From 2-02-FULL-55-14 sp964473365 (lineage in GTDB: Bacteria; Bacteroidota; Ignavibacteria; UBA10030), in assembly GCA_964473365.1 (NCBI GenBank), contig CAYYOV010000018.1, positions 1-64,000 on the forward strand: a stretch of DNA of 64,000 bases. Direction: 5' to 3'. The notes beneath the pieces were generated by a model, which was given only the letters and a program-made list of their open reading frames with translations, was not told the DNA's origin and made no database searches. A program made the translations under genes and the position numbers. Shown here piece by piece: positions 54,243-61,862 of the stretch (within the stretch, counting starts at the first letter, position 1; the number at the start of each line of letters is the position of its first letter).

Positions 54243-55721
54243 CTACTCTCCCTGTCCTCCGCCGGTCCCGCCTTGGGGCTTTCCGCCTCTCCTCCCACGC
54301 CCGCCACGCCATCCCCGGCGCCGTCCACGCTTCTGCCCGCCCTCGGGACGCGGTTGACCCGGACCGGGAGGCGCCTGTCCCGGTCGCGGACCCTGCTGGT
54401 GCGGTGGCTGAGGGCCTTGCGGGGTGTGTTTCGGTTCGTGCGGTCGCGTTTGGCTGCGCGGCAATCCGCCGTGCGGATGATCGTGCGGCAGCTTCTGCTT
54501 CCATCGGCCACGATCGTCGCCACGTCCGCCTCGGAAGCGGTCTCCGCCTTTCCGGCCGTCTCCCCGACCCCCCTGTTCCTTCTTCTTCTCCGGCTGTTTT
54601 CCCAGCTCGAGGATCGCCTTCGTAATGTGGTCCCACGAGTACTTCCGCTTCTCTTCGTGGATGTTCCGGACGAAATCTCCCTCTTTGCGCTGCTCAAAGT
54701 ACCGGACGACGGCGTCGGCCAGCTCTTTGGGGTCGTTCGGCTTCACGATGTAGCCCGTCTTCCCGTCCACCACCACCTCGGCCAGGCCGCCGACGTTCGT
54801 TGCCACGACCGGCTTGTCGAACTGGTAGGCGATCTGAACGATGCCGCTCTGTGTCGCCGACGTGTACGGCAACACGACGAGGTCGGCCGCAGAGAAGTAG
54901 AGGTTGACGGCTTCGGGCGAAACATATTCCGCCCGGAAGTCGACCGAGCCTTCGAGCTTCAACTCTTTGATCTGCTTCCGGTACTCCTGTTCGTCGCCGT
55001 AGCATTCGCCGACGACGAGCAGCTTGGCCCGTGTCCGCTTCGCGATCTCCGGCATCGCTTTCAGCAGGGTCGCGAGCCCCTTGTAGGGACGGATGTAGCC
55101 GAAGAAGAGCATGATGCGGGCGTCGCGCGCCTTGATCCGATCGCGCGCTTCGCGTTTTCCGATCGCGTTGCCAAAGATCTCGTAGATGGGGTGCGGGACC
55201 ATCCGGTATGGCATTTTCGGGTAGAGGTGCTTCAACTCTCGTTCGACCGAGGCCGACTGGACGATGACTGCGTCGGAGGACGCCATGGCGTAGTTCGTGA
55301 ACGCTCGATCGAACACGCGGCGCTCGTGCGGCACGAGGTTGTCCGCGATGAGAATGATACGGGTGTGGCCGCCCGTCAGCTTCTTCACCTTTCGCGCGAT
55401 GTAGCCGAAACAGGGGCCGAAGAACGGGAGCCAGTATTTGAAGACGAGGATGTCGGGCTTCGACGCCGCGATCTTCTTCGCAGCCGACCACCATGTGAAC
55501 GGGTTGATCGAATCGATGAGCCGCTCGGCAGGAATGCGGAGCAGATCGCCACCCCCGGTCTCTTCCTGCGTCTTGCCCGGAAAGAGGAACGACGGATATT
55601 GACGAGTGAACGTGACGACCTTGACGTTGTTCCGTTGCGCAAGACGGCGATAGAGCAGCGCGACATAGTGCGCGATGCCTCCGCGGAACGGATATGCGGT
55701 ACTAACGATGACGATATTCAT
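54243..55721 (-). CDS. GT4 glycosyltransferase with a disordered RGG/PGQ-rich tail
   Basis: A 492-residue protein. Residues 1-375 are an ordinary GT4 enzyme: STAYPFRGGIAHYVALLYRRL, FKYWLPFFGPCF, MLFFGYIRPYKGLATLLKAM, VVLPYTSATQSGIVQIAYQFDKPVVATNVGG. Residues 377-492 are low complexity, almost entirely Gly, Arg, Pro, Gln, Lys and His, with repeated RGG/GGR and PGQ/PQG units and no hydrophobic core, so intrinsically disordered and strongly basic. A tail like this is not usual for the family. The gene overlaps the preceding GT39 gene by 4 bases. Confidence 0.9.
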   Translation of the reverse strand: MNIVIVSTAYPFRGGIAHYVALLYRRLAQRNNVKVVTFTRQYPSFLFPGKTQEETGGGDLLRIPAERLIDSINPFTWWSAAKKIAASKPDILVFKYWLPFFGPCFGYIARKVKKLTGGHTRIILIADNLVPHERRVFDRAFTNYAMASSDAVIVQSASVERELKHLYPKMPYRMVPHPIYEIFGNAIGKREARDRIKARDARIMLFFGYIRPYKGLATLLKAMPEIAKRTRAKLLVVGECYGDEQEYRKQIKELKLEGSVDFRAEYVSPEAVNLYFSAADLVVLPYTSATQSGIVQIAYQFDKPVVATNVGGLAEVVVDGKTGYIVKPNDPKELADAVVRYFEQRKEGDFVRNIHEEKRKYSWDHITKAILELGKQPEKKKEQGGRGDGRKGGDRFRGGRGDDRGRWKQKLPHDHPHGGLPRSQTRPHEPKHTPQGPQPPHQQGPRPGQAPPGPGQPRPEGGQKRGRRRGWRGGRGRRGGKPQGGTGGGQGE

Positions 55722-57313
55722 GGTTCATTCAACTCCACGCGATACAGGACCGCCGGCGGCACGGCGGTGGAGACAAGGGGCCGCAAGCCGGACGGGGCCT
55801 TGGCGGGATCCAGCAAGTACTGGAACTGCGGGCGCAGACCGGCTTCCATTGGACTGTAGTACAGATATGACGCCTTCACGCGGCGAAGGGCGCTGAACAG
55901 CTCTTCCTGCGTCGTGACCGGAGGGAACATCTCCAGGGTCATGTTGAGATAGTACGCAATGTGCGGCTTGCGGGCCACCACGATCGTTCCTGGCTCGGGA
56001 GCCGGCTGGTTCGCCTCGAACCAACGGCCCACCTGCACCACTTCCGCCGGACCGGAATCGATCTGCGCACTATTGTAGGATTTGCTGCCGGCGAACTGCC
56101 ACAGCACCAGCACGATCGCCGCCACGCCGCCGATCTGGACGGTGCCCCACAGGCGCCACGCCGCCAGCGAGGGCCAGGTGAGGGTACGCAACGCCAGAAC
56201 GACGTAGAGGGGCAACAGATAGAGCGAGAACCGCTCGCCGTAGAAGACGAGCAACAGCAGGCCGAAGAACGAGGCGCCAACGATATACAGCGCCAGCAGC
56301 CGTCGGTCGAGACGTTCGCGGAACGACAACGCGCCGCCAACAACAGCCAGCACCCCCAGCGGCCAGCCGGCCAGTTTGCCCAGGTCGCCGGCGAGGTGAT
56401 CGAGGACGTTCCCCCCGATCGTCGACACGAACGCTCCTGGATCGGCGAGGATCACCTGCGACAGAGACTGGTATTGGCTCGCCGCCCCGTACCAGTACGC
56501 ATCCCACCCCACCTTTCCACGTCCGAACATCTCGTACGCAATGTTGAGGTAGTTGCGATTGTAGAAGAAGCTCCCCTTCTCGACCAGCGCGTAGATCCCC
56601 CACGGCGCGATCGTCAGGAGGAAGACCCCGGCGAATACGCCAGCAGTGCGCGCGCGCTCCCTGAACGAGTGTCCGTGAGGATCGGCAACGAGGATCGCCG
56701 CTGGAATGCCCGCTAGCGCAAAGATACCGTTGTAGCGGGTGAGGTACGCCAGGCCGAACAACGTTCCCGCGATCGCTACCGACGGCCACCGACGCTCGGC
56801 GTCCTTGAACAGCGCCCACGTCGCCAACATCGTCAGTGTGAAGAAGAACATGTCCGTTCCGGCCGTGTACGAATACTGCACGAACGTCGGGTTGACGGCG
56901 ACCAGCAGCACCGTCATCGCGGCCACGTCGGCCCGGACCAGCCGACGCACCGTTTCGAAAACCGCCCAGAGCACGACCGATGCCGAGAGCACCGACAACA
57001 CCACGCCGGCATGGAAGAGGTCCTTCGTGATCAGGCTCGCCGCCGCGAGCACGAGCGGATACAGCGGCCCGTGAAAGTCCTCGATCGGGAGCGACCCCTG
57101 CAGAATGTGCCGGGCCTGCGGAACGTAGCTCCAGTAGAAATCCGTCTCGACGCCGTAATCGCCGACGACGTGGTACTTCAGCGCGATCCAGAGCATCACG
57201 ACGAAGTACACTGCAGCCATCGCCACCGACGCGAACCGGTGCTGGACCAGCGCCTCAGCGTAGGGCATCAGCGAGGTGGATGGAGCAATTTTCTGTTTGG
57301 TACTGCGAGCCAT
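55718..57313 (-). CDS. GT39/PMT-like polytopic glycosyltransferase
   Basis: A 531-residue protein with about 11 helices and the PMT_2 first-loop pattern (ETDFYWSYVPQARHILQG, IEDFHGPLYPLVLAAAS), with DMFFFTLTMLATWALFKDAERR. The C-terminal soluble part (KPHIAYYLNMTLEMFPPV) resembles the periplasmic domain of GT-C enzymes. It would use a polyprenyl-phosphate sugar. Coupled to the GT4 gene behind it by an ATGA overlap. Confidence 0.85.
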   Translation of the reverse strand: MARSTKQKIAPSTSLMPYAEALVQHRFASVAMAAVYFVVMLWIALKYHVVGDYGVETDFYWSYVPQARHILQGSLPIEDFHGPLYPLVLAAASLITKDLFHAGVVLSVLSASVVLWAVFETVRRLVRADVAAMTVLLVAVNPTFVQYSYTAGTDMFFFTLTMLATWALFKDAERRWPSVAIAGTLFGLAYLTRYNGIFALAGIPAAILVADPHGHSFRERARTAGVFAGVFLLTIAPWGIYALVEKGSFFYNRNYLNIAYEMFGRGKVGWDAYWYGAASQYQSLSQVILADPGAFVSTIGGNVLDHLAGDLGKLAGWPLGVLAVVGGALSFRERLDRRLLALYIVGASFFGLLLLVFYGERFSLYLLPLYVVLALRTLTWPSLAAWRLWGTVQIGGVAAIVLVLWQFAGSKSYNSAQIDSGPAEVVQVGRWFEANQPAPEPGTIVVARKPHIAYYLNMTLEMFPPVTTQEELFSALRRVKASYLYYSPMEAGLRPQFQYLLDPAKAPSGLRPLVSTAVPPAVLYRVELNEP

Positions 57314-57369
57314 TTATTGGACAAAAAATGAGAAATGCGAAGAGACAAATATGAAACACGATCCAAGCA

Positions 57370-57514
57370 CGAAACTCGAAATCCGAATCCCCATACTCTG
57401 CGCCCTGTACTCTTTACTTCATACTCTACCCCAATTCCTCATACCCTATACCCTCTACCCCATACCCACTACCTCACTACCTCATTACCTCATTACCTCA
57501 CTTCCTCATTTCTT
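57370..57514. repeat. Long heptad array switching to period 8
   Basis: 57370-57474 reads in 7-base units (CGAAACT, CGAAATC, CGAATCC, CCATACT ... CATACCC, TATACCC, TCTACCC, CATACCC, ACTACCT: 15 units). 57475-57514 continues in 8-base units (CACTACCT, CATTACCT twice, CACTTCCT, CATTTCTT) and ends at the stop codon of the methyltransferase gene. Confidence 0.85.
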
Positions 57515-58413
57515 CACTCCCCCACCACCCCGATCCCCAACATCCTATCCCCGCAAACGCCGAACGTCTTTGTCAGGACGTAATTCGGATAGTGCAGGCT
57601 TTTCTTGATCAACTTCTCAGCGAACGAACCGCGCAGCGTGATCATACGTGGCGGACGGATGCGCTGGACGATCCGCCGGGTCCCGCAGCCTGAGTCCTGG
57701 AGGATCCGATCCAACGTGGCCGGCAGGAACTCGTTCACATGGTACGGCGGCATGGGCATCTTTTTTCGAGTGCGGAGCATGCGATACCCCGCCACCGCCA
57801 GACGTCCGGTCAGCGAATTGAACATGGCCGGCACTTCAACCGCTACGACCCCGCCGGGCTTCAGCATGCGGACCGCCTTCCGGAGCATCGCCAGCGGTTC
57901 CACAAGATGTTCGAGCACGTCCCCCATAAAGATCACGTCAAACGCGGCCGGCCGTTCGGGCAGCTGCTCGATCGAGCTCTGAACGACGTCCAGTCCGAAT
58001 TTCTCCCGGCAGACCTTCGCGCCAAGGGCTGCGTACTCGATGCCGCTGACTGCATATCCACTTCGGCGGGCGTAGTCGAGAAAGTAGCCCATGCCGCAGC
58101 CGATCTCGAAGAACGCTCCCGCCGGACGATACTTCCGGATCCAACCCAGGATCTCGGGGAACTTCACCGACCCCTGTTGCGCGGCCGTCTCGTAATCGGT
58201 CGACGCATGCGCGCCGCAATCGGCTCCGTCGTGCAGAAAGTACTCGTCGCTGTAGAGCTGCGCGAGCTGCGCTTCCGTCGGTCGGGGACTCAGGTAGACG
58301 AATCCGCAGGCGGAGCATTCCTGCGCAACGAACCGATCGCCGCGGAATTCGTAGAAGATCGGAAATTCGACCGATTCGCTGCTGGTACAAAGCGGGCACG
58401 TCGCTGAAACCAT
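57514..58413 (-). CDS. SAM-dependent methyltransferase with N-terminal zinc ribbon
   Basis: A 299-residue methyltransferase. CPLC at 6-9 and CSAC at about 33-36 form a four-cysteine zinc ribbon, followed by LSPRPTEAQLAQLY and motif I FFEIGCGMGYFL, then DVIFMGDVLEHLVEPL and GGVVAVEVPAMFNSL. The ribbon-methyltransferase arrangement is frequent in glycan loci. The start is 6 bases after the GT9 gene; the last codon and stop lie at the edge of a repeat array. Confidence 0.88.
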   Translation of the reverse strand: MVSATCPLCTSSESVEFPIFYEFRGDRFVAQECSACGFVYLSPRPTEAQLAQLYSDEYFLHDGADCGAHASTDYETAAQQGSVKFPEILGWIRKYRPAGAFFEIGCGMGYFLDYARRSGYAVSGIEYAALGAKVCREKFGLDVVQSSIEQLPERPAAFDVIFMGDVLEHLVEPLAMLRKAVRMLKPGGVVAVEVPAMFNSLTGRLAVAGYRMLRTRKKMPMPPYHVNEFLPATLDRILQDSGCGTRRIVQRIRPPRMITLRGSFAEKLIKKSLHYPNYVLTKTFGVCGDRMLGIGVVGE

Positions 58414-58419
58414 GGCAAG

Positions 58420-59520
58420 TCAGCGGGCCAGCTGTCGGAGGCAGGCGTCGACCACATCGTGCACGTTGAGATGCTCCATGCAGCGGTAGTCGCGGTTGAT
58501 GCAGGTGGGGCGATAGAAGCACTGACAAGGCTTGGACGGCTCGAGCACCTCGCCCAATCCATACAGCTCGAACTCGTACTTGTTGAAGATATTGTTGAAC
58601 AGGACGATCCGTTTGCCCAGACCGATCGTAAAGTGCATAGCCATCGTCACGCCGGTCACGACGAGGTCGCACGCTTCGACGAGCGACATGAACTGATCGA
58701 GCGGAAAATGGCCAAAGTACTTCGCCCCGGACTTCCGGGCAAGCGTCAGGTTCTTGATGTGCTCCTGCTCGCCGCCGAGGAGAACGACCTCGTACCCTTT
58801 CTTCTTGAGTGCGCGTGCAAGCGCCACCCAGCGGTCGTCGGCCCAGAGCCGCGATGTCCAGCGACCGCCGCAGCCGGTGTTCAGTCCCACGACCTTCTTC
58901 TTGCGATTCACCTTCCACGGCCGCGCCGGCTTCGGAGGAGGGTTCAGAAGATACTTCTCCCCCGCGAATACGAAGCCACAGATCTCGAAGATCTCCTGCG
59001 GGTACGATTTCCGGTTCGCCTGGCTGACATCGTTGAACAGGCCGGTGAGATACTTCGCCTGCGCTTCCGGATTCGCCGGGGCGATGATCCCATCCTTCAG
59101 AATGAAGCCCTTCTTCTCTTTCGCCGTGATCTGGGCGGCGAGAGCGGAGGCATCACGATCCTTGTCGAGGTTCAGCAGCAGGTCGAACGGACGCGAGCGC
59201 AGCGCGACGACCGATGCGAGGGTGTACGGGAGCGCCTCGTCGACGAGCGGCGGAAGAACTTCAGGTGAGGCGGTGAGCCAGGAAATGTACGCTCCCGGAT
59301 ACGCCTCGCGCAGCTTCGTGAGCAGAGGCGTCGTGCGGATCACGTCACCGAGCGCCCCCAGCTTGATGATGAGAATGCGGGTGCGTACCCGATCGTAGTG
59401 CGGACAGACGGCGCCGCGCTCGTCCACGCAATGCGCGCCGTACTCCTTGTGAGGACGGCACGGTACGTCACCGCGAAAGTGGCGACAGTCGGTCTTGAGG
59501 TCGTAACGGGGCAGGGCCAC
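58420..59520 (-). CDS. GT9 (heptosyltransferase-like) glycosyltransferase with Cys-rich ends
   Basis: A 366-residue GT-B enzyme of the ADP-heptose:LPS transferase group: IKLGALGDVIRTTPLLTKLREAYP, VVGLNTGCGGRWTSRLW, LLGGEQEHIK, ACDLVVTGVTMAMHFTIGLGKRIVLFN. The first 45 residues carry four cysteines (C12, C21, C32, C39) and the C-terminus CQCFYRPTCINRDYRC another four, which could bind metal. It implies heptose or a similar sugar in the LPS core or a related glycan. Confidence 0.88.
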   Translation of the reverse strand: MALPRYDLKTDCRHFRGDVPCRPHKEYGAHCVDERGAVCPHYDRVRTRILIIKLGALGDVIRTTPLLTKLREAYPGAYISWLTASPEVLPPLVDEALPYTLASVVALRSRPFDLLLNLDKDRDASALAAQITAKEKKGFILKDGIIAPANPEAQAKYLTGLFNDVSQANRKSYPQEIFEICGFVFAGEKYLLNPPPKPARPWKVNRKKKVVGLNTGCGGRWTSRLWADDRWVALARALKKKGYEVVLLGGEQEHIKNLTLARKSGAKYFGHFPLDQFMSLVEACDLVVTGVTMAMHFTIGLGKRIVLFNNIFNKYEFELYGLGEVLEPSKPCQCFYRPTCINRDYRCMEHLNVHDVVDACLRQLAR

Positions 59521-59544
59521 GTAAAGAGCAAGAGTATCAGTGGT

Positions 59545-59666
59545 AGTAGGCAGTAAGCAGGAGCAGGCAGGTAGAAGGCAGATTGAGTTCAGGGGGCAAG
59601 ATCACACGTTCATTGTTCAACGACTTGAACCTGACCGCACCTGAGAGTACCTGCCTACTGCCTACT
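59545..59666. repeat. AGTAGGC inverted-arm element, copy 3
   Basis: 122 bases; left AGTAGGCAGTAAGCAGG, right CCTGCCTACTGCCTACT, core CAAGATCACACG. Both arms read as 7-base units. Confidence 0.9.
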
Positions 59667-59706
59667 TCCCTGGGCCCTATTCGCGATTAGCTTCTCGCCA
59701 AGAAGG

Positions 59707-60663
59707 CTACTTCAGGATCTCTTTGATGGAGTACGTGTCCTCGTCCTTCTCGTGCCGCGACATCATCTCGCCCAGCAGGCCGATCGAAATGAACTGCACG
59801 CCGACGATGATGAGCAGAAAGCCGAGCATGAACAAGGGACGATTGCTGAGTGACGTAAGGCCCAGGAACCATTCGACCGAGAGCCACCCGTCGATGAGCG
59901 TGCCGATCGCCAGCGAGATGATGCCCCAGATACCGAACAGGTGGAGCGGACGCCGGATGTAGCGTGTCGTGAAGAGCACGGTCAGCAGGTCGAGGAACCC
60001 GTAGAAGAACCGGTTCAGGCCGAACTTCGTCCGGCCAAACTTTCGGGGGTGGTGCTGAACGATCTTTTCGGTCACGCGGAAGCCGGACCAGTGTGCCAGC
60101 GCCGGAATGTAGCGGTGCAGCTCACCATAGACGTGCACGCTTTTCGCCACATCGCGCCGGTACGCCTTGAGCCCGCAGTTGAAATCGTGGATGTCGATAC
60201 CGGTCATCTTACCCGTCACGAAATTGAAAAACTTCGACGGGATCGTCTTCGAGATGGGGTCGAAACGTTTTTTCTTCCATCCGGAGACCAGATCGTACTT
60301 CTCTCCCATCGCATCGATCAGGCCGGGGATCTCGTCGGGATCGTCCTGAAGGTCCGCATCCATCGTCACGATGAATTCCCCCTGTGCTTCGCGGAATCCA
60401 ACCGACAGGGCGGCTGATTTCCCGAAATTTCGCCGAAAGCGTATGGCCTTTACGTTGGGGTCGGCCGCGTGAAGCTCTTTCAGAACCTTGAATGACCCGT
60501 CTGTGCTTCCGTCGTCGATGAAGACGAGTTCGTACGTCGACCCCGTCTTGGCGAAGACGGCCTTCAGACGCTGGTAGAGTTCCCGGAGCGATTCCTCTTC
60601 ATTCAGAAGCGGGATCACTACGGAAACTCGGGGCTCCTTCGATCGTTTTGGCACTTTAGCCAT
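59707..60663 (-). CDS. GT2 family glycosyltransferase with two C-terminal membrane helices
   Basis: A 318-residue enzyme of the ArnC/GtrB/DPM type: VVIPLLNEEESLRELY, FIDDGSTDGS, FRRNFGKSAALSVGFREA, TMDADLQDDPDEI (catalytic metal motif), HDFNCGLKAYRR. Two helices at about 240-262 and 276-300 anchor it. It would make a polyprenyl-phosphate sugar for the GT39 enzymes downstream. First gene of the long minus-strand glycan locus. Confidence 0.92.
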   Translation of the reverse strand: MAKVPKRSKEPRVSVVIPLLNEEESLRELYQRLKAVFAKTGSTYELVFIDDGSTDGSFKVLKELHAADPNVKAIRFRRNFGKSAALSVGFREAQGEFIVTMDADLQDDPDEIPGLIDAMGEKYDLVSGWKKKRFDPISKTIPSKFFNFVTGKMTGIDIHDFNCGLKAYRRDVAKSVHVYGELHRYIPALAHWSGFRVTEKIVQHHPRKFGRTKFGLNRFFYGFLDLLTVLFTTRYIRRPLHLFGIWGIISLAIGTLIDGWLSVEWFLGLTSLSNRPLFMLGFLLIIVGVQFISIGLLGEMMSRHEKDEDTYSIKEILK

Positions 60664-60789
60664 ACGTCGAAAATGCGGCGAAATTGAGGGAGATGCAATA
60701 CGCGGAGCCTACGGAATGAGGGTTTTGGTGTGTAAATTAGCTGGATTCCATGCGGGGAGCTTGGAGCACGAGGAAGCATCTGTGGTGGT

Positions 60790-60919
60790 GAATAGTGAAT
60801 AGTAAATGGTAAATAGGAAGGCGGTATCCCAGGAGATCCTTTCCTGCGTCGTAAGAATCGCAGACCTCGGACCCCCGCTTCCGTCTCCATACTCAATACT
60901 GCCGACTCCCTACCCCTCT
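60790..60919. repeat. Paired heptad arrays between GT2 gene and rsmA
   Basis: 60790-60824: GAATAGT, GAATAGT, AAATGGT, AAATAGG, AAGGCGG. 60885-60919: CTCCATA, CTCAATA, CTGCCGA, CTCCCTA, CCCCTCT, ending on the first base of the rsmA TTG start codon. The arms are loosely inverted (AGTA versus TACT words) around 60 unrelated bases. Confidence 0.78.
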
Positions 60920-61704
60920 TGATCTCCCCCAGAAAACATCTCGGCCAAAACTTCCTGCAGGATCCCAACATCCTCCGGAAGATCGTCGAGTCGCTCGAGC
61001 TCCGGCCGGACGACACGGTCGTAGAGATCGGGCCGGGGCCCGGGGCGCTGACGCGCCTCCTGGCCGGTGCGTGTCGACTGACGGCCGTGGAGGTCGACGA
61101 CCGTGCGATCGAGCGGTTGCGCGAGGAGCTTGGCGATCGCGCCACGATCGTAGAAGCCGACATCCTCACGATCGAAGCCAAAGCACTCCTGTCCGGAGCG
61201 GGTCTCCTGCGGGTTGTCGGCAACATTCCCTACTACATCACGAGCGACATTCTGTTCTGGGTCATCGACCAGCGGGCGTCGATCAGCGACGCGACGCTCA
61301 TGATGCAGGACGAAGTGGCCGCCCGGCTCGTGGCCGAGCCGCGGACGAAGGCGTACGGGATCCTTTCGGTCTTTGCCCAGCATTACGGCCGCCCCCGGCG
61401 CCTGTTCGGCGTGTCGCGCAACTGCTTTTATCCCCGTCCCGACGTCGACTCGGCCGTCATCCGGCTGGACCTCCGACGCGATCTTCCCCAGGTCGACGAT
61501 ACGCTCTTTCGAACGATCGTGCGCGGAACATTCGGCAAACGTCGAAAGACGATCCGGAACGGTCTCTCATATGCCGGCGTCGCCAGGGAGATCGTGGCCG
61601 ATCTTGGTCCTGTAGCCGACCGGCGGCCGGAAGAATTGCGTCCCGAAGATTTCGTTCGCCTCACCGAGGAAGTTCAACGAAGAAAGTCTATTTTGGAAAG
61701 TTAA
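60919..61704 (+). CDS. rsmA: 16S rRNA (adenine1518-N6/adenine1519-N6)-dimethyltransferase
   Basis: A 261-residue KsgA/RsmA enzyme that dimethylates two adenines at the 3' end of 16S rRNA. RKHLGQNFL starts almost at once, which supports the TTG at 60919. SAM motif I is VEIGPGPGALT (35-45), the catalytic motif IV NIPYYI is at 102-107, and the C-terminal helical domain has RGTFGKRRKTIRN. Length is normal. Confidence 0.95.
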   Translation: MISPRKHLGQNFLQDPNILRKIVESLELRPDDTVVEIGPGPGALTRLLAGACRLTAVEVDDRAIERLREELGDRATIVEADILTIEAKALLSGAGLLRVVGNIPYYITSDILFWVIDQRASISDATLMMQDEVAARLVAEPRTKAYGILSVFAQHYGRPRRLFGVSRNCFYPRPDVDSAVIRLDLRRDLPQVDDTLFRTIVRGTFGKRRKTIRNGLSYAGVAREIVADLGPVADRRPEELRPEDFVRLTEEVQRRKSILES

Positions 61705-61721
61705 AGGGACTGCACCACGCA

Positions 61722-61830
61722 CGAATGTCGAAATCCGAAGGAAGCTCGAAGACCAAAGCTCGAACTGCATAGATGTATCCTTCGAGTTTCGATATTCTGA
61801 TTTGTTTCGGATTTCGAACTTCGGATTTCG
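61722..61830. repeat. Inverted heptad element, CGAAATC type
   Basis: CGAATGT, CGAAATC, CGAAGG... on the left; TCG words at 61807, 61814, 61821 and 61828 (exactly 7 apart) on the right. CGAAATCCGAAG (61729-61740) and CTTCGGATTTCG (61819-61830) are exact inverted repeats. Confidence 0.85.
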
Positions 61831-61862
61831 ATTTTCCCCCATAGGCCTCCCCGGAGCCTTCT

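Noticed and set aside
54186..55859. Long open frame (557 residues) on the plus strand opposite the RGG-tailed GT4 gene
   Set aside because: It is a composition shadow: the minus-strand frame has complete GT4 motifs and coupling to its neighbour, while the plus frame shows no family motif. The same applies to long antisense frames opposite YfhO (49330-50826), the second GT4 (51885-53342) and the flippase (45061-46245).
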